A stretch of DNA of 64,000 nucleotides from Paenarthrobacter nicotinovorans. Its GTDB lineage: Bacteria > Actinomycetota > Actinomycetes > Actinomycetales > Micrococcaceae. The translations under genes were made by a program, and so were the position numbers. The notes beneath the pieces are model-generated. The model searched no databases. It was not told the DNA's origin and worked only from the letters and a program-made list of their open reading frames with translations. Shown here piece after piece: positions 1 through 10,745 of this stretch (positions are counted from its first letter, which is position 1; every line of letters starts with the position of its first letter). Location of the stretch: contig NZ_CP089293.1 of assembly GCF_021919345.1 (NCBI RefSeq), forward strand, positions 2,108,001 to 2,172,000. The letters are read 5' to 3'.

Positions 1-2
1 CA

Positions 3-554
3 AACCACCTTTCCTTTCTGGACAGCGTGATCGTCCAGGCCTTGATGCCGCGGCCCGTTGCGTTCTTTGCCAAGGCCGAGTACTTCACCACCAAGGGTGT
101 CAAGGGCGCCGTGATGAAGTCGTTCTTTGAAGCCGTGGGTTCAATTCCCGTGGAGCGCGGGGAGCAGGCGGCCAGTGTGCAGGCACTCAAGACCCTCCTG
201 GACATCCTCGAAGCCGGGAAGGGCATCGGCATCTACCCCGAGGGCACCCGCTCCCGGGACGGGATCCTTTACCGCGGCCGAACAGGAGTAGGCTGGCTGG
301 CCTTGACCACGGGCGCCCCGGTGATACCCGTTGGCCTCATCGGCACGGAAAAGCTGCAACCTGCGGACAAGAACGCCGTCCGACCGCAGCACTTCACCAT
401 GAAGGTCGGCGAACCGCTCTATTTCGAGAAGACGGGCCCTGACCATTCCCTCCCGGCCCGCCGGGAGGTCACTGACAAGATCATGGACGCGATTGCACTG
501 CTCAGCGGGCAGGAACGTTCTGGCAGCTACAACCAGAGCAAGTCGGTGGACTAG
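3..554 (+). CDS. plsC: 1-acyl-sn-glycerol-3-phosphate acyltransferase, 5' end outside the window
   Basis: Membrane-associated acyltransferase of phospholipid synthesis that acylates lysophosphatidate. The reading frame is open from base 3, before the first GTG at 27. Its first visible codons read NHLSFLD, which supplies the catalytic H-x4-D motif (His codon at 6-8, Asp at 21-23), so the true start lies upstream of the window. The substrate-binding motif YPEGTRSRDG follows at about base 234. The visible part is about 183 residues, roughly the C-terminal three quarters of a family that is usually 220-260 residues. The tail after residue 165 is polar and poorly conserved. Function is firm at family level; acyl specificity cannot be read. 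Confidence 0.88.
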   Translation, partial: NHLSFLDSVIVQALMPRPVAFFAKAEYFTTKGVKGAVMKSFFEAVGSIPVERGEQAASVQALKTLLDILEAGKGIGIYPEGTRSRDGILYRGRTGVGWLALTTGAPVIPVGLIGTEKLQPADKNAVRPQHFTMKVGEPLYFEKTGPDHSLPARREVTDKIMDAIALLSGQERSGSYNQSKSVD

Positions 555-599
555 GCTTCCGGCGCACTGCACTGGCGTTTAGCAGCCAGTCCGGTTCAC

Positions 600-605
600 T
601 AGACT
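600..605 (+). promoter_or_regulatory. Candidate -10 box of uvrC (leaderless start)
   Basis: TAGACT lies six bases before the GTG start of uvrC at 612. That would place transcription initiation on or next to the start codon. No Shine-Dalgarno sequence is visible before this GTG, which fits leaderless translation, common in actinobacteria. The -35 region is not convincing. Confidence 0.35.
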
Positions 606-611
606 GGACGT

Positions 612-2627
612 GTGGCAGATCCATCAACTTACCGACCCCGGACCGGTGAAATCCCCACTACCCCGGGTGTCTACCGCTTCCGTGACCCCCATGGCCGGGT
701 CATCTACGTGGGCAAAGCGAAGAACCTCCGTTCAAGGCTGAACTCTTACTTTGCCAACCCTGCGGGGCTGCTCCCCAAGACCCATGCGATGGTCCATGCA
801 GCCAGCAGTGTTGAATGGACCGTGGTGGGCAGCGAGCTGGAATCCCTGCAACTTGAGTACACCTGGATCAAGGAGTTCAAGCCTCGGTTCAATGTTGTTT
901 TCCGCGACGACAAGACCTATCCCTACCTGGCCGTGACCATGGGGGAGAAATTCCCCCGGGTACAGGTCATGCGTGGCGAACGCAGGAAGGGCACCCGCTA
1001 TTTCGGTCCCTATACGGCGGGGGCCATCAGGGAAACCATGGATACGCTCCTCAGGGTTTTCCCGGTCCGAAGCTGCAGCCCGGGAGTCTTCAAGCGGGCC
1101 GAAGCCAGCGGACGGCCCTGCCTGCTGGGGTATATCGACAAATGCTCCGCGCCCTGCGTAGGCCGTGTGACTCCTGACGAGCATCGGGGGCTGGCCGAGG
1201 ATTTTTGTTCCTTCATGGGCGGCGAGGCCAAGCGCTTCATCAGCCGTTTGGAAAAAGACATGGCAGCAGCCGTGGCGGAACTCGATTACGAGCGTGCTGC
1301 CGGGCTCCGTGATGACATCATTGCTTTGCGCAAGGTCTTCGAGCGCAACGCCGTGGTCCTTGCAGAGGATACTGATGCCGACGTCTTCGCATTGCACGAT
1401 GACGAACTGGAAGCATCGGTCCAGGTGTTCCACGTCCGTGGAGGCCGGGTCCGCGGCCAGCGCGGCTGGGTGGTGGAGAAGGTGGAAGATGCCACCACCC
1501 CGGAACTGATTGAACATCTTCTCCAGCAGGTTTACGGCGAAGACAGCGAGGTTCAAGGCAGGATCCCCCGGGAAGTCCTGGTTCCGGAGAACCCCAGCAA
1601 CCATGCCGAACTGACTGAATGGCTTGGCGGACTTCGTGGCGCCAAAGTGGACATCCGGGTTCCGCAGCGCGGGGACAAGGCCGCATTGATGTCCACGGTC
1701 CGTGAGAATGCCGAACAAGCCCTCAAACTCCACAAGACGCGGCGCGCGGGAGACATCACCGTCCGGTCCCTCGCGCTCCAGGAACTCCAGGAAGCCCTGG
1801 ACATTCCGGTTCCCTTGCTGCGCATCGAGTGTTTCGATATTTCCCATGTCCAGGGCACCAACGTAGTGGCTTCCATGGTGGTGGTCGAAGACGGGCTTCC
1901 CAAGAAGGCCGACTACCGCAAGTTCTCCATCACGGGCGCGGCCGCTGCCGATGACACCGCGGCGATGCACGACGTCCTCACGCGGCGGTTCAAGCACTAC
2001 CTGACGGACAAGGCCGCCCAGGTACCGGTCGTTTCGGGCGAGATCGTCAACCCCACCCGGTCCGTGTCCAGCGGCATGACCGACCCAACGACGTCGGATG
2101 CCACGATCCCGGCGCCCAAGGCCAAGTTTGCCTACCCGCCCAACCTCGTGGTGGTCGACGGCGGTCAGCCGCAGGTGAACGCAGCCGCGCGAGCCCTCGC
2201 CGAACTTGGCATCGACGACGTCTACGTCGTGGGACTCGCCAAGAGACTGGAAGAGGTCTGGCTTCCCGACAGCGACTTCCCGGTCATCCTGCCGCGGACT
2301 TCCCAAGGGCTGTACCTCCTTCAGCGTATCCGCGATGAAGCGCACAGGTTCGCCATCACCTTCCACCGGCAAAAACGCGGCAAGGCAATGACTGTGTCGG
2401 TACTGGACGGAGTGCCTGGCCTCGGTGAGGCCAAGCGGAAGGCCCTAGTGTCGCACTTTGGGTCGCTTAAGAAAATCAAGGCAGCCTCGGTCGAGGAACT
2501 GACGTCCGCCAAGGGCATCGGTCCAGCCCTGGCCGCCGCAGTGGTCCAGCACTTGGGTTCCACTGCCGGGGATGGGGAGACCGCTCCCGCAGTGAACATG
2601 ACAACCGGCGAAATCATCGAATCTTAG
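612..2627 (+). CDS. uvrC: Excinuclease ABC subunit C
   Basis: UvrC makes both incisions around bulky DNA lesions in the cytosolic UvrABC repair complex. The 671-residue product shows the family order. An N-terminal GIY-YIG nuclease comes first (GVY at residues 19-21, YVG at 32-34). A Cys-rich linker with [15 protein letters not shown] follows, then a UVR helical hairpin near residues 215-240 that contacts UvrB. The RNase H-like nuclease half begins around FDISHVQG, and a double helix-hairpin-helix sits at the C-terminus ([10 protein letters not shown] and AKGIGPALA). Length is normal. The GTG start has no clear ribosome binding site and may be leaderless. An insertion between [11 protein letters not shown] and [15 protein letters not shown] is Ser/Thr/Pro-rich and looks like a lineage-specific loop. 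Confidence 0.97.
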   Translation: MADPSTYRPRTGEIPTTPGVYRFRDPHGRVIYVGKAKNLRSRLNSYFANPAGLLPKTHAMVHAASSVEWTVVGSELESLQLEYTWIKEFKPRFNVVFRDDKTYPYLAVTMGEKFPRVQVMRGERRKGTRYFGPYTAGAIRETMDTLLRVFPVRSCSPGVFKRAEASGRPCLLGYIDKCSAPCVGRVTPDEHRGLAEDFCSFMGGEAKRFISRLEKDMAAAVAELDYERAAGLRDDIIALRKVFERNAVVLAEDTDADVFALHDDELEASVQVFHVRGGRVRGQRGWVVEKVEDATTPELIEHLLQQVYGEDSEVQGRIPREVLVPENPSNHAELTEWLGGLRGAKVDIRVPQRGDKAALMSTVRENAEQALKLHKTRRAGDITVRSLALQELQEALDIPVPLLRIECFDISHVQGTNVVASMVVVEDGLPKKADYRKFSITGAAAADDTAAMHDVLTRRFKHYLTDKAAQVPVVSGEIVNPTRSVSSGMTDPTTSDATIPAPKAKFAYPPNLVVVDGGQPQVNAAARALAELGIDDVYVVGLAKRLEEVWLPDSDFPVILPRTSQGLYLLQRIRDEAHRFAITFHRQKRGKAMTVSVLDGVPGLGEAKRKALVSHFGSLKKIKAASVEELTSAKGIGPALAAAVVQHLGSTAGDGETAPAVNMTTGEIIES

Positions 2628-2744
2628 CTAGGGTAAGAACTTGGCCGCTGCGGCAATTTCCGGCGCTGCGGTCAAGGGGTGCTCCGCCGTGTCCGGCGGG
2701 TGGCACAGGCAGCTATGACACTTCCGAGGAAACGGGGACAACTG

Positions 2745-3668
2745 ATGGATGAGGCAATGGCTGGGTCCGGCACGGAGCAGGACGGCCTGACGCCAGTCAA
2801 GCCACCGGAGGCGGAGCTCCTGGTCGTCACCGGCATGTCGGGAGCGGGGCGCAGCACTGCGTCCGATGCCCTTGAGGACCACGGCTGGTATGTGGTGGAC
2901 AACCTGCCTCCCCAGATGCTGGGCACCTTGGCTGAGATTGTCTCGCATGCTCCCAAGTCCATTCCCAAACTGGCAGTCGTGGTGGATGTCCGAAGCAAGG
3001 ATCTCTTCACGGACATCCAAACGGCCCTGGGTGCGTTGAGCGCCAGCGGGATTACTTTCCGCGTGCTGTTCCTCGATGCCAATGATGATGTCCTCGTCCG
3101 CCGCTTCGAGCAGGGCCGGCGTCCGCACCCGCTGCAAGGCGGAGGCCGGATCCTCGACGGGATCGGCATCGAGCGGGAGGTCCTGCGCGAACTGCGCGAA
3201 CACGCCGATGTAGTGCTGGACACCTCGGAGTTCAACGTCCACGGCCTGGCTACCGCCATCACCGAGCTCTTCAGCGACACGGGACCTGTGACTCTGCGGC
3301 TCAATGTCATGAGCTTCGGCTTCAAATACGGACTGCCTGTCGACGCAAACTTCGTGGCCGACGCCCGCTTTATCCCCAATCCCCACTGGGTGCCGCAACT
3401 CCGTCCCCACACCGGCCTGGACGAGGACGTAAGTGACTACGTGCTCGGCGCAGAGGGCGTGCAGGAATTCGTGGATCGTTACGTCCGGGCCCTGGAGCCT
3501 GTTCTGGACGGCTACCGCCAGGAGAACAAGCACTATGCAACCCTTGCCGTTGGCTGCACAGGAGGAAAGCATCGTTCGGTGGCTGTCGCCGTCGAGCTTT
3601 CCAAGCGCCTGGCCCAGTTTCCCCGCGTGACCGTAACCACCACCCACCGCGACCTGGGACGTGAGTAG
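2745..3668 (+). CDS. rapZ: RapZ-type nucleotide-binding protein (YvcJ family)
   Basis: P-loop protein of the RapZ/YvcJ family. In Escherichia coli RapZ is an RNase adaptor that controls glucosamine-6-phosphate synthase; in Gram-positives the role is less settled. From the ATG at 2745 it has 307 residues. The Walker A motif GMSGAGRS is at residues 30-37, and conserved C-terminal elements NPHWVPQLR and [10 protein letters not shown] are present. Earlier in-frame starts exist (GTG 2679, ATG 2715). I chose 2745 because GGGGA lies six bases upstream and the product length then matches the family. Its stop overlaps the start of the YvcK gene by one base, so the two are translationally coupled, followed by whiA as in most actinobacteria and firmicutes. 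Confidence 0.93.
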   Translation: MDEAMAGSGTEQDGLTPVKPPEAELLVVTGMSGAGRSTASDALEDHGWYVVDNLPPQMLGTLAEIVSHAPKSIPKLAVVVDVRSKDLFTDIQTALGALSASGITFRVLFLDANDDVLVRRFEQGRRPHPLQGGGRILDGIGIEREVLRELREHADVVLDTSEFNVHGLATAITELFSDTGPVTLRLNVMSFGFKYGLPVDANFVADARFIPNPHWVPQLRPHTGLDEDVSDYVLGAEGVQEFVDRYVRALEPVLDGYRQENKHYATLAVGCTGGKHRSVAVAVELSKRLAQFPRVTVTTTHRDLGRE

Positions 3669-4687
3669 TGGGTGTCCTGACGGGCCCGCTGCCCCTCATA
3701 CCGCCCAAGGGAGTCCCCGGCAGCCAGCAGAAGAAGAGCCCGTCCGTGGTGGCTCTCGGCGGTGGGCACGGCCTGGCAGCGTCACTTTCGGCCCTCCGGC
3801 TGCTTACCTCGGAGCTGACTGCCATTGTCACGGTGGCAGACGACGGCGGATCGTCCGGGCGTCTGCGTGAGGAGTACGGCGTCCTCCCGCCCGGCGATCT
3901 GCGGATGGCGCTGAGCGCCCTCTGTGACGACACCGACTGGGGCCGCACCTGGCGTGATGTCATGCAGCATCGTTTCGACGCCGGAGGCAAGGCCAAGGGC
4001 GGCTCGTTGGACAACCACGCCATGGGCAACCTCCTCATCGTCACGCTGTGGGAGCTTCTGGGGGATACGGTTGCCGGCCTCAAATGGGCCGGTGCCCTTC
4101 TGGGCGCCCGCGGCCAGGTGCTTCCTATGTCCAGCATTCCGTTGACCATCGAGGGCAAGGCACGCACGGAACTTCCCGACGGGAGCCACCAACTGCAGAC
4201 TGTGCGCGGGCAAGCGAAGTGCGCTGTCGCGGGCAAACTGGAAGAGGTCAAGCTGTTTCCCGAGGATGCCCCGGCATGCACGGAAGCCCTGACGGCAATA
4301 GAGCTCGCAGACTGGGTGATCCTTGGACCTGGCTCCTGGTACACCTCCGTGCTGCCCCACTTGCTGCTTCCCGAGCTGCGCCAAGCGCTCGGTGACACCG
4401 CCGCCAAGCGTTGCTTGACCATGAATCTGGACGTGGAGACCAAAGAGACCTCCGGCATGACCGCCGCAGACCACCTGGACGTCCTTCGGCGCTACGCCCC
4501 GGAGTTCAGTGTGGACGTCGTGCTTGCCGACCCGGCTGCGATCCAGGACCTCAAGGCCTTTGAAAAGGCCGCCGGGATGATCGGAGCCGAAGTGGTGTTG
4601 GGTAGAGTAGGGGCGTCGAGGCGCCGCCCAGTCCATGACCCATTGCTGCTGGCAGCGGCTTACCACGATATTTTCGGGAACAGTTAG
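3668..4687 (+). CDS. yvcK: YvcK/CofD-like gluconeogenesis factor
   Basis: Member of the YvcK (GlmR-like) branch of the CofD superfamily. In Bacillus and mycobacteria, relatives (CuvA in mycobacteria) bind UDP-sugars and help direct carbon to cell wall precursors and polar growth. The nucleotide-binding loop LGGGHGLAASL is at about residues 30-40, followed by the conserved TVADDGGSSGRLR and PPGDLRMAL blocks and by DNHAMGNLLI. The start is a GTG sharing one base with the rapZ stop. It is 339 residues, a normal length. The gap to whiA is only 9 bases, so rapZ-yvcK-whiA form one transcription unit. The biochemical role in this organism is inferred from the family. Confidence 0.94.
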   Translation: MGVLTGPLPLIPPKGVPGSQQKKSPSVVALGGGHGLAASLSALRLLTSELTAIVTVADDGGSSGRLREEYGVLPPGDLRMALSALCDDTDWGRTWRDVMQHRFDAGGKAKGGSLDNHAMGNLLIVTLWELLGDTVAGLKWAGALLGARGQVLPMSSIPLTIEGKARTELPDGSHQLQTVRGQAKCAVAGKLEEVKLFPEDAPACTEALTAIELADWVILGPGSWYTSVLPHLLLPELRQALGDTAAKRCLTMNLDVETKETSGMTAADHLDVLRRYAPEFSVDVVLADPAAIQDLKAFEKAAGMIGAEVVLGRVGASRRRPVHDPLLLAAAYHDIFGNS

Positions 4688-4696
4688 GAATACGCG

Positions 4697-5677
4697 ATGG
4701 CACTTACTGCGTCGGTCAAGGACGAACTGTCCCGGCTGGACATCAAGAAATCTTCGGTCCGCAAGGCAGAGGTCTCTGCAATGTTGCGCTTCGCTGGTGG
4801 CTTGCACATCATCTCCGGCCGGATCGTCATCGAGGCAGAAGTCGACCTCGCCTCGACCGCCCGGCGCCTGCGCGCCGCGATCGCCGAGGTCTACGGACAT
4901 CAGAGCGAGATCATCGTGGTATCCGGGGGAGGCCTGCGCCGCGGGAGCCGCTATGTGGTCCGCGTCGTACGCGACGGAGAGGCTTTGGCACGTCAGACAG
5001 GCCTCCTGGATGGCCGTGGACGGCCGGTGCGCGGGCTGCCGTCGGTGGTGGTCAACGGTTCTGCCGCGGACGCTGAAGCCGTGTGGCGCGGAGCATTCCT
5101 TGCCCATGGTTCCCTCACCGAGCCAGGGCGGTCCTCGTCCCTGGAGGTGACATGCCCGGGTCCTGAATCCGCGCTTGCGCTGGTGGGCGCTGCCCGCCGT
5201 CTGGGCATCCAGGCCAAGGCACGCGAGGTCCGCGGCGTGGACAGGGTGGTCATCCGCGACGGAGACACCATCGCTGCCCTGCTGACCAGGATGGGTGCCC
5301 ATGACGCGCTCATGGTCTGGGAGGAACGCCGGATGCGGAAGGAAGTCAGGGCTACCGCCAACAGGCTGGCGAACTTTGATGACGCCAACCTGCGCCGCTC
5401 GGCCCAGGCTGCAGTGGCGGCCGGTGCCAGGGTGGACCGGGCCCTTGAGATTCTGGGCGACGACGTCCCGGACCACCTCAAGTACGCGGGGGAGCTGCGC
5501 GTGGCCCACAAGCAGGCCAGCCTGGATGAACTGGGCCGGCTTGCAGACCCGCCCATGACCAAGGACGCCATTGCCGGGCGCATCCGCCGTCTTCTCGCCA
5601 TGGCCGATAAGCGTGCTTTGGACCTCGGAATTCCCGGGACTGAGGCAAATGTGACTCCCGAAATGATGGACGAGTAG
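4697..5677 (+). CDS. whiA: WhiA-type DNA-binding regulator
   Basis: WhiA combines an N-terminal degenerate LAGLIDADG homing-endonuclease fold with a C-terminal helix-turn-helix. In Streptomyces it works with WhiB to switch on sporulation septation genes; in non-sporulating actinobacteria it is linked to division and growth. The 326-residue product starts [14 protein letters not shown], typical of the family, and carries the [13 protein letters not shown] block and the C-terminal HTH region with [20 protein letters not shown]. The start ATG follows TTAGGAATACGCG. The gene ends with adjacent TAG and TAA stops. It is the third gene of the rapZ-yvcK-whiA unit. Confidence 0.96.
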   Translation: MALTASVKDELSRLDIKKSSVRKAEVSAMLRFAGGLHIISGRIVIEAEVDLASTARRLRAAIAEVYGHQSEIIVVSGGGLRRGSRYVVRVVRDGEALARQTGLLDGRGRPVRGLPSVVVNGSAADAEAVWRGAFLAHGSLTEPGRSSSLEVTCPGPESALALVGAARRLGIQAKAREVRGVDRVVIRDGDTIAALLTRMGAHDALMVWEERRMRKEVRATANRLANFDDANLRRSAQAAVAAGARVDRALEILGDDVPDHLKYAGELRVAHKQASLDELGRLADPPMTKDAIAGRIRRLLAMADKRALDLGIPGTEANVTPEMMDE

Positions 5678-5852
5678 TAAGCACCCATAGAATCGGGAAA
5701 GTGTGGAGGAAATACTGCGAGGCAACTGCTGGTTGACCCCGGTGGAGGCAAGAGCAGTTATCTTCCCCAAGGATTTCCGGCTGGTCCGCCGGTCGGATGA
5801 ACATAACGAGAGTTACCAAACCGGACGTTAGTCCATTACATTGGAGGATTTC

Positions 5853-6476
5853 GTGACAGAGTACGTTCTGCCCGAGCTCGGCTACGACTACGCAGCACTT
5901 GAGCCGCACATTTCGGCAAAGATCATGGAGCTGCACCACAGCAAGCACCACGCTGCCTACGTTGCAGGCGCCAACAACGCCCTTGCCCAGCTGGCCGAGG
6001 CCCGCGACAAGGGTGACTTCGCCAACATCAACCGTCTCTCCAAGGACCTCGCGTTCCACACCGGCGGCCACATCAACCACTCCGTGTTCTGGAACAACAT
6101 CTCCCCGGACGGCGGCGACAAGCCCGAGGGCGAGCTGGCCGCAGCCATCGATGACGCCTTCGGCTCCTTCGACGCTTTCCGCGCCCAGTTCACAGCAGCC
6201 GCTCTGGGCCTGCAGGGCTCCGGCTGGGCCTTCCTGGCCTACGAGCCCATCGGTGGGAACCTCCTCATCGAGCAGCTCTACGACCAGCAGGGCAACGTAG
6301 CTGTTGGCACCACCCCGCTGCTGATGCTCGACATGTGGGAGCACGCGTTCTACCTGGACTACGTCAACGTCAAGGCTGACTACGTCAAGGCCTTCTGGAA
6401 CATCGTCAACTGGGCCGATGTCGCCAAGCGCTTCGAAGCAGCACGCACCAACGCCACGGGCCTCGTCGTCCTGTAG
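5853..6476 (+). CDS. sodA: Superoxide dismutase, Fe/Mn family
   Basis: Cytosolic enzyme that dismutates superoxide to oxygen and hydrogen peroxide. The GTG at 5853 is preceded by GGAGG (5843-5847) at ideal spacing, which decides the start over the upstream in-frame TTG at 5841. The 207-residue product has the N-terminal metal-ligand motif [13 protein letters not shown] (His28), the middle [12 protein letters not shown] segment carrying the second His, and the C-terminal [11 protein letters not shown] with Asp and His ligands. [15 protein letters not shown] precedes the last motif. Mn rather than Fe is the usual metal in this group but cannot be proved here. A hairpin terminator follows. Confidence 0.96.
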   Translation: MTEYVLPELGYDYAALEPHISAKIMELHHSKHHAAYVAGANNALAQLAEARDKGDFANINRLSKDLAFHTGGHINHSVFWNNISPDGGDKPEGELAAAIDDAFGSFDAFRAQFTAAALGLQGSGWAFLAYEPIGGNLLIEQLYDQQGNVAVGTTPLLMLDMWEHAFYLDYVNVKADYVKAFWNIVNWADVAKRFEAARTNATGLVVL

Positions 6477-6490
6477 CTGGTGAGCTCCGG

Positions 6491-6527
6491 TTCACGCCGA
6501 TGTAACAAAAGTCACTTTTGGCGTGAA
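6491..6527. repeat. Nested inverted repeat downstream of sodA
   Basis: TTCACGCC (6491-6498) and GGCGTGAA (6520-6527) are perfect 8-base arms. Inside them AAAAGT and ACTTTT (6507-6519) form a second palindrome around a single C. No T-tract follows. It lies 15 bases after the sodA stop and just before the stronger hairpin at 6547. It could be part of a double terminator or a protein-binding site. Confidence 0.5.
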
Positions 6528-6546
6528 TTGAAGCGAAATGCTGAAA

Positions 6547-6580
6547 AGCCTGCCTCCGCAGTTGCGGGGGCAGGCTCAAT
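6547..6580 (+). terminator. Hairpin terminator after sodA
   Basis: AGCCTGCCTCCGCA (6547-6560) pairs with TGCGGGGGCAGGCT (6563-6576), a 14-base stem with one G-U pair and a tiny loop. It is followed by CAATTAAA, so the T-tract is weak. It separates sodA from the gap operon. Confidence 0.65.
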
Positions 6581-6741
6581 TAAACGTAAGATGGATCACG
6601 GAAGGCGGTTAGCCTTCAGCAACGTGGCTGGTCGCCCTCCGATCTGATAATCACCTCTGCCCAACGACGTGCGGGGTCTGTTAGTTGGAAATATTTGATC
6701 CGACTCACTAGGCGTGCTTGCAAGAGCACCAAGGAGATTGA

Positions 6742-7758
<1,017 letters not shown>

Positions 7759-7767
7759 GGTAGACAC

Positions 7768-8994
7768 ATGACATCTCACACCCTCAACGAACTCATCGCT
7801 GAAGGTGTCCGCGGGCGGTACATTCTGGTCAGAAGTGACCTGAATGTGCCGCTCGACGGCTCTACAGTGACCGACGACGGCCGCATCAAGGCCTCCCTCC
7901 CGGTCCTCAAGAAGCTCTCGGACGCCGGTGCCCGTGTGCTCGTGACAGCCCACCTCGGACGCCCCAAGGGCGCGCCTGAAGCCAAGTTCTCATTGAAGCC
8001 CGCAGTGGAGCGCCTTGCCGAACTCGCTGACTTCAAGGTCCAGCTTGCTGCGGATACAGTCGGTGACTCCGCCAAGGAGCATGCCGCTGCGCTGCAGGAC
8101 GGCGACGTGCTTGTCCTGGAGAACGTCCGCTTTGACGCCCGCGAAACCAGCAAAGACGACGCCGAACGCGGCGCCTTCGCTGATGAGCTGGTTGCCCTGA
8201 CGGGCAGCAATGGAGCGTACGTGGACGACGCATTCGGTGCAGTCCACCGCAAGCACGCCAGTGTCTACGACGTCGCCACACGGCTTCCGTCGTATCTCGG
8301 TGATCTTGTCCATACCGAGGTGGAAGTTCTGCGGAAACTGACCACTGACACCCAGCGCCCGTATGTCGTGGTTCTTGGCGGGTCCAAGGTCTCCGACAAA
8401 CTGGCCGTCATCGACAACCTGCTGGGCAAGGCCGACACCATCCTTGTGGGTGGCGGCATGCTGTTCACCTTCCTTGCAGCAGCAGGGCATAAGGTTGCTG
8501 GCAGCCTCCTTGAAGAAGACCAGATTCCGGTTGTCCAGGATTACCTCAAGCGTGCTGCCGATGCAGGCACCTCCTTCGTCATTCCAACTGACGTTGTTGT
8601 GGCCAGCCGTTTCGCAGCGGATGCTGAGCATGAGGTCGTCAAAGCAGATGCCATCGAGGAGAGCACCTTTGGCGCTTCCGGCATCGGCCTGGATATCGGA
8701 CCTGAATCAGCGTCGGCTTTCGCTGCCCAGATTGAGGGCGCCAAGACCGTCTTCTGGAACGGCCCCATGGGCGTTTTCGAATTCGAAGCGTTCGCCAATG
8801 GCACCCGGGCCATCGCCCAGGCGCTGACGGACACCGTGGCCTTCACTGTGGTGGGTGGCGGCGATTCTGCTGCCGCAGTCCGTACCCTCGGGTTCGAGGA
8901 TTCGCAGTTCGGCCACATCTCCACAGGTGGCGGCGCCAGCCTTGAATACCTTGAAGGCAAGGAACTTCCCGGCCTGAGCGTCCTGGACCGCTAA
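7768..8994 (+). CDS. pgk: Phosphoglycerate kinase
   Basis: Transfers the acyl phosphate of 1,3-bisphosphoglycerate to ADP in glycolysis. The 408-residue product has the N-terminal substrate-binding motif [10 protein letters not shown], the conserved HLGRPKG and ENVRF segments, and the C-terminal nucleotide-binding WNGPMGVFE and GGGDSAAAV. The ATG start is preceded by GGGTAGACAC. It lies between gap and tpiA in the same orientation, but a strong perfect hairpin separates it from tpiA. Confidence 0.98.
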   Translation: MTSHTLNELIAEGVRGRYILVRSDLNVPLDGSTVTDDGRIKASLPVLKKLSDAGARVLVTAHLGRPKGAPEAKFSLKPAVERLAELADFKVQLAADTVGDSAKEHAAALQDGDVLVLENVRFDARETSKDDAERGAFADELVALTGSNGAYVDDAFGAVHRKHASVYDVATRLPSYLGDLVHTEVEVLRKLTTDTQRPYVVVLGGSKVSDKLAVIDNLLGKADTILVGGGMLFTFLAAAGHKVAGSLLEEDQIPVVQDYLKRAADAGTSFVIPTDVVVASRFAADAEHEVVKADAIEESTFGASGIGLDIGPESASAFAAQIEGAKTVFWNGPMGVFEFEAFANGTRAIAQALTDTVAFTVVGGGDSAAAVRTLGFEDSQFGHISTGGGASLEYLEGKELPGLSVLDR

Positions 8995-9004
8995 AGCAAC
9001 AAAC

Positions 9005-9038
9005 CGGCCGGCAGGACGCCACTGCGTCCTGCCGGCCG
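9005..9038 (+). terminator. Perfect hairpin between pgk and tpiA
   Basis: CGGCCGGCAGGACGC (9005-9019) and GCGTCCTGCCGGCCG (9024-9038) form an uninterrupted 15-base stem with a CACT loop. No T-run follows. It may act as a partial terminator, an RNA-processing or stability element that sets pgk above tpiA expression, rather than a full stop. Confidence 0.6.
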
Positions 9039-9071
9039 TTCCACATCCCAACGCATTCTTTTGGAGTACAT

Positions 9072-9887
9072 GTGACTACCTCCGCCAACGGCAACTTCGT
9101 CCGTAAGCCCTTCATCGCCGGTAACTGGAAGATGAACATGGACCACGTGCAAGGCATCACCTTGCTGCAGAAGCTCGCGTGGACCCTCTCCGACGCCAAG
9201 CACGACTACAACCGCGTTGAGGTCGCCGTGTTCCCCCCCTTCACCGATCTGCGCGGAGTCCAAACCCTCGTCCAGGGCGACGAGCTCGACATCGTCTATG
9301 GCGGCCAGGATCTTTCGCAGTTCGACTCGGGAGCCTACACGGGCGACATTTCCGGCCAGTTCCTTAACAAGCTGGGATGTTCCTATGTTTTGGTGGGTCA
9401 CAGCGAGCGACGGACCATCCACAACGAATCGGACGAGGTCCTCAACGCCAAGGTCAAGGCAGCCTTCCGCCATGAGGTCACTCCCGTCCTCTGCGTGGGC
9501 GAAGGCCTCGAAATCCGCCAGGCAGGCACCCACGTTGAGCACACTCTCGCGCAGCTGCGTGCGGGGGTTGACGGACTGACTGACGAACAAGCCGCGGATC
9601 TCGTCGTGGCTTATGAGCCTGTCTGGGCCATCGGTACCGGTGAGGTAGCGGGCCCGGAGGACGCGCAGGAAATGTGCGCCGCCATCCGCGCAGAACTCGC
9701 AGTGCTTTTTAATGACGCTGTCGCGGCCAAGACCCGCTTGCTCTACGGAGGCTCCGTCAAGGCCAACAACGCCGCCGCCATTATGGCTGGAAGAGACGTT
9801 GATGGACTGCTTGTGGGTGGCGCCAGCCTGGACCCCGCAGAATTTGCTAACATTGTCAGGTTCGAGAGCCACCTCGTCACGGACTAG
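9072..9887 (+). CDS. tpiA: Triosephosphate isomerase
   Basis: Interconverts dihydroxyacetone phosphate and glyceraldehyde 3-phosphate. The 271-residue TIM barrel starts with [11 protein letters not shown] (catalytic Lys). It carries the electrophilic His in LVGHSERR, the catalytic-base motif [11 protein letters not shown] and the phosphate loop YGGSVK. The GTG start is preceded by TTGGAG (9061-9066). The out-of-frame ATG at 9070 overlaps it and is not used. secG follows 36 bases downstream. Confidence 0.98.
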   Translation: MTTSANGNFVRKPFIAGNWKMNMDHVQGITLLQKLAWTLSDAKHDYNRVEVAVFPPFTDLRGVQTLVQGDELDIVYGGQDLSQFDSGAYTGDISGQFLNKLGCSYVLVGHSERRTIHNESDEVLNAKVKAAFRHEVTPVLCVGEGLEIRQAGTHVEHTLAQLRAGVDGLTDEQAADLVVAYEPVWAIGTGEVAGPEDAQEMCAAIRAELAVLFNDAVAAKTRLLYGGSVKANNAAAIMAGRDVDGLLVGGASLDPAEFANIVRFESHLVTD

Positions 9888-9923
9888 TCCGGCTCCCGTT
9901 TTCCGCTTCTTCGAAAGGCCGTC

Positions 9924-10181
9924 GTGGACGTTCTTCAAGTCATTTTGCAGATTCTGCTGGCTATCACCAGCCTTCTGCTGACGCTACTTATCCTCCTGCA
10001 CAAGGGACGTGGCGGCGGTTTGTCCGACATGTTCGGTGGCGGAATGAGTTCGGGGTTGAGCTCCTCCGGTGTTGCCGAGCGCAACCTGAACCGCTTCACC
10101 ATCATTCTTGGCGTCACTTGGGGCGTTGTCATCATCGGGTTGGGGCTCATTATGCGCTTCACCTCGGGCGGCGACTCCTAG
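9924..10181 (+). CDS. secG: Preprotein translocase subunit SecG
   Basis: Small membrane subunit of the SecYEG channel. The 85-residue product has two hydrophobic helices, about residues 4-26 and 54-76, joined by the conserved loop LLHKGRGGGLSDMFGGG. The GTG start has GAAAGG nine bases upstream. secG after tpiA is a standard actinobacterial arrangement, and a clear intrinsic terminator closes the unit. Confidence 0.95.
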   Translation: MDVLQVILQILLAITSLLLTLLILLHKGRGGGLSDMFGGGMSSGLSSSGVAERNLNRFTIILGVTWGVVIIGLGLIMRFTSGGDS

Positions 10182-10192
10182 CAGCCACCGGG

Positions 10193-10227
10193 TGGGGAGG
10201 TTCCTTGACGGGAGCCTCCCCATTTTT
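10193..10227 (+). terminator. Intrinsic terminator after secG
   Basis: TGGGGAGG (10193-10200) pairs with CCTCCCCA (10215-10222) and is followed directly by TTTTT. It closes the gap-pgk-tpiA-secG unit. Confidence 0.85.
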
Positions 10228-10349
10228 GTGTCCGGATCGGCACACAACTACCAGTGCCGCCGTCGGGCCCCTCGCATTAGACTGGCCCTGTTGGCTGTAA
10301 AGCTTCCAGGGCCGTGACGGCCGACCACCGAGTCGCTAGGGGTTCGAAA

Positions 10350-10745
10350 ATGGTTCATGGCACGCCAGGTTATCGGGGCACCCGCGTGGGTGTGGCCCAG
10401 GGGTCTGAACCCAGAAATCACAGCGACCACGGCCAAGGCGAGCAACTGCCGCGTATTCGGGTTCCCTACTGGTGTGCCAAGGGACACGAAACGCGGCTTG
10501 TTTTTCTTAAGCTTCCCGACGAGCAGATCCCGAAGACCTGGGACTGCCCCAAGTGCGGAATGCCCGCTTCACGTGATCCTGAGACTCCAGCCAATCCACG
10601 ACCGGAAGACGAACTCTTCAAATCCCATCTGGACTACGTTAAAGAAAGACGCTCCAGCCAGGACGCTGAAATTGTCCTGGCCGGAGCGTTGGAAAGACTA
10701 CGCGCCCGCGGGATCCTTTCGGACCAACTGCTGGGGGACACGTGA
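10350..10745 (+). CDS. rbpA: RNA polymerase-binding protein RbpA
   Basis: Actinobacterial essential transcription factor that binds the principal sigma factor and stabilises promoter complexes. From the ATG at 10350 the product has 131 residues. The N-terminal tail is followed by the core with VPYWCAKGHETRLVFL and WDCPKCGMPASRDP (three Cys and a His placed like the family's metal-binding core), and by a C-terminal sigma-interaction helix with RRSSQDAEIVLAGALERLR. An upstream in-frame GTG at 10314 is possible, but AGGGG at 10340-10344 supports 10350. The last 48 bases run antisense through the 3' end of pgl. Confidence 0.95.
   Translation: MVHGTPGYRGTRVGVAQGSEPRNHSDHGQGEQLPRIRVPYWCAKGHETRLVFLKLPDEQIPKTWDCPKCGMPASRDPETPANPRPEDELFKSHLDYVKERRSSQDAEIVLAGALERLRARGILSDQLLGDT

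Noticed and set aside
732..2372. 546-codon open frame on the minus strand inside uvrC
   Set aside because: A mirror of the high third-position GC of uvrC. The translation has no family motif, and uvrC is certain on the plus strand.
3782..5770. 662-codon open frame on the minus strand across yvcK and whiA
   Set aside because: It spans two real plus-strand genes and their junction; the product is compositionally random, rich in His, Gly and Arg.
5700..5850. sodA promoter with TTGACC and TTATCT
   Set aside because: The spacing of 19 bases is poor and alternatives are many; not strong enough to annotate.
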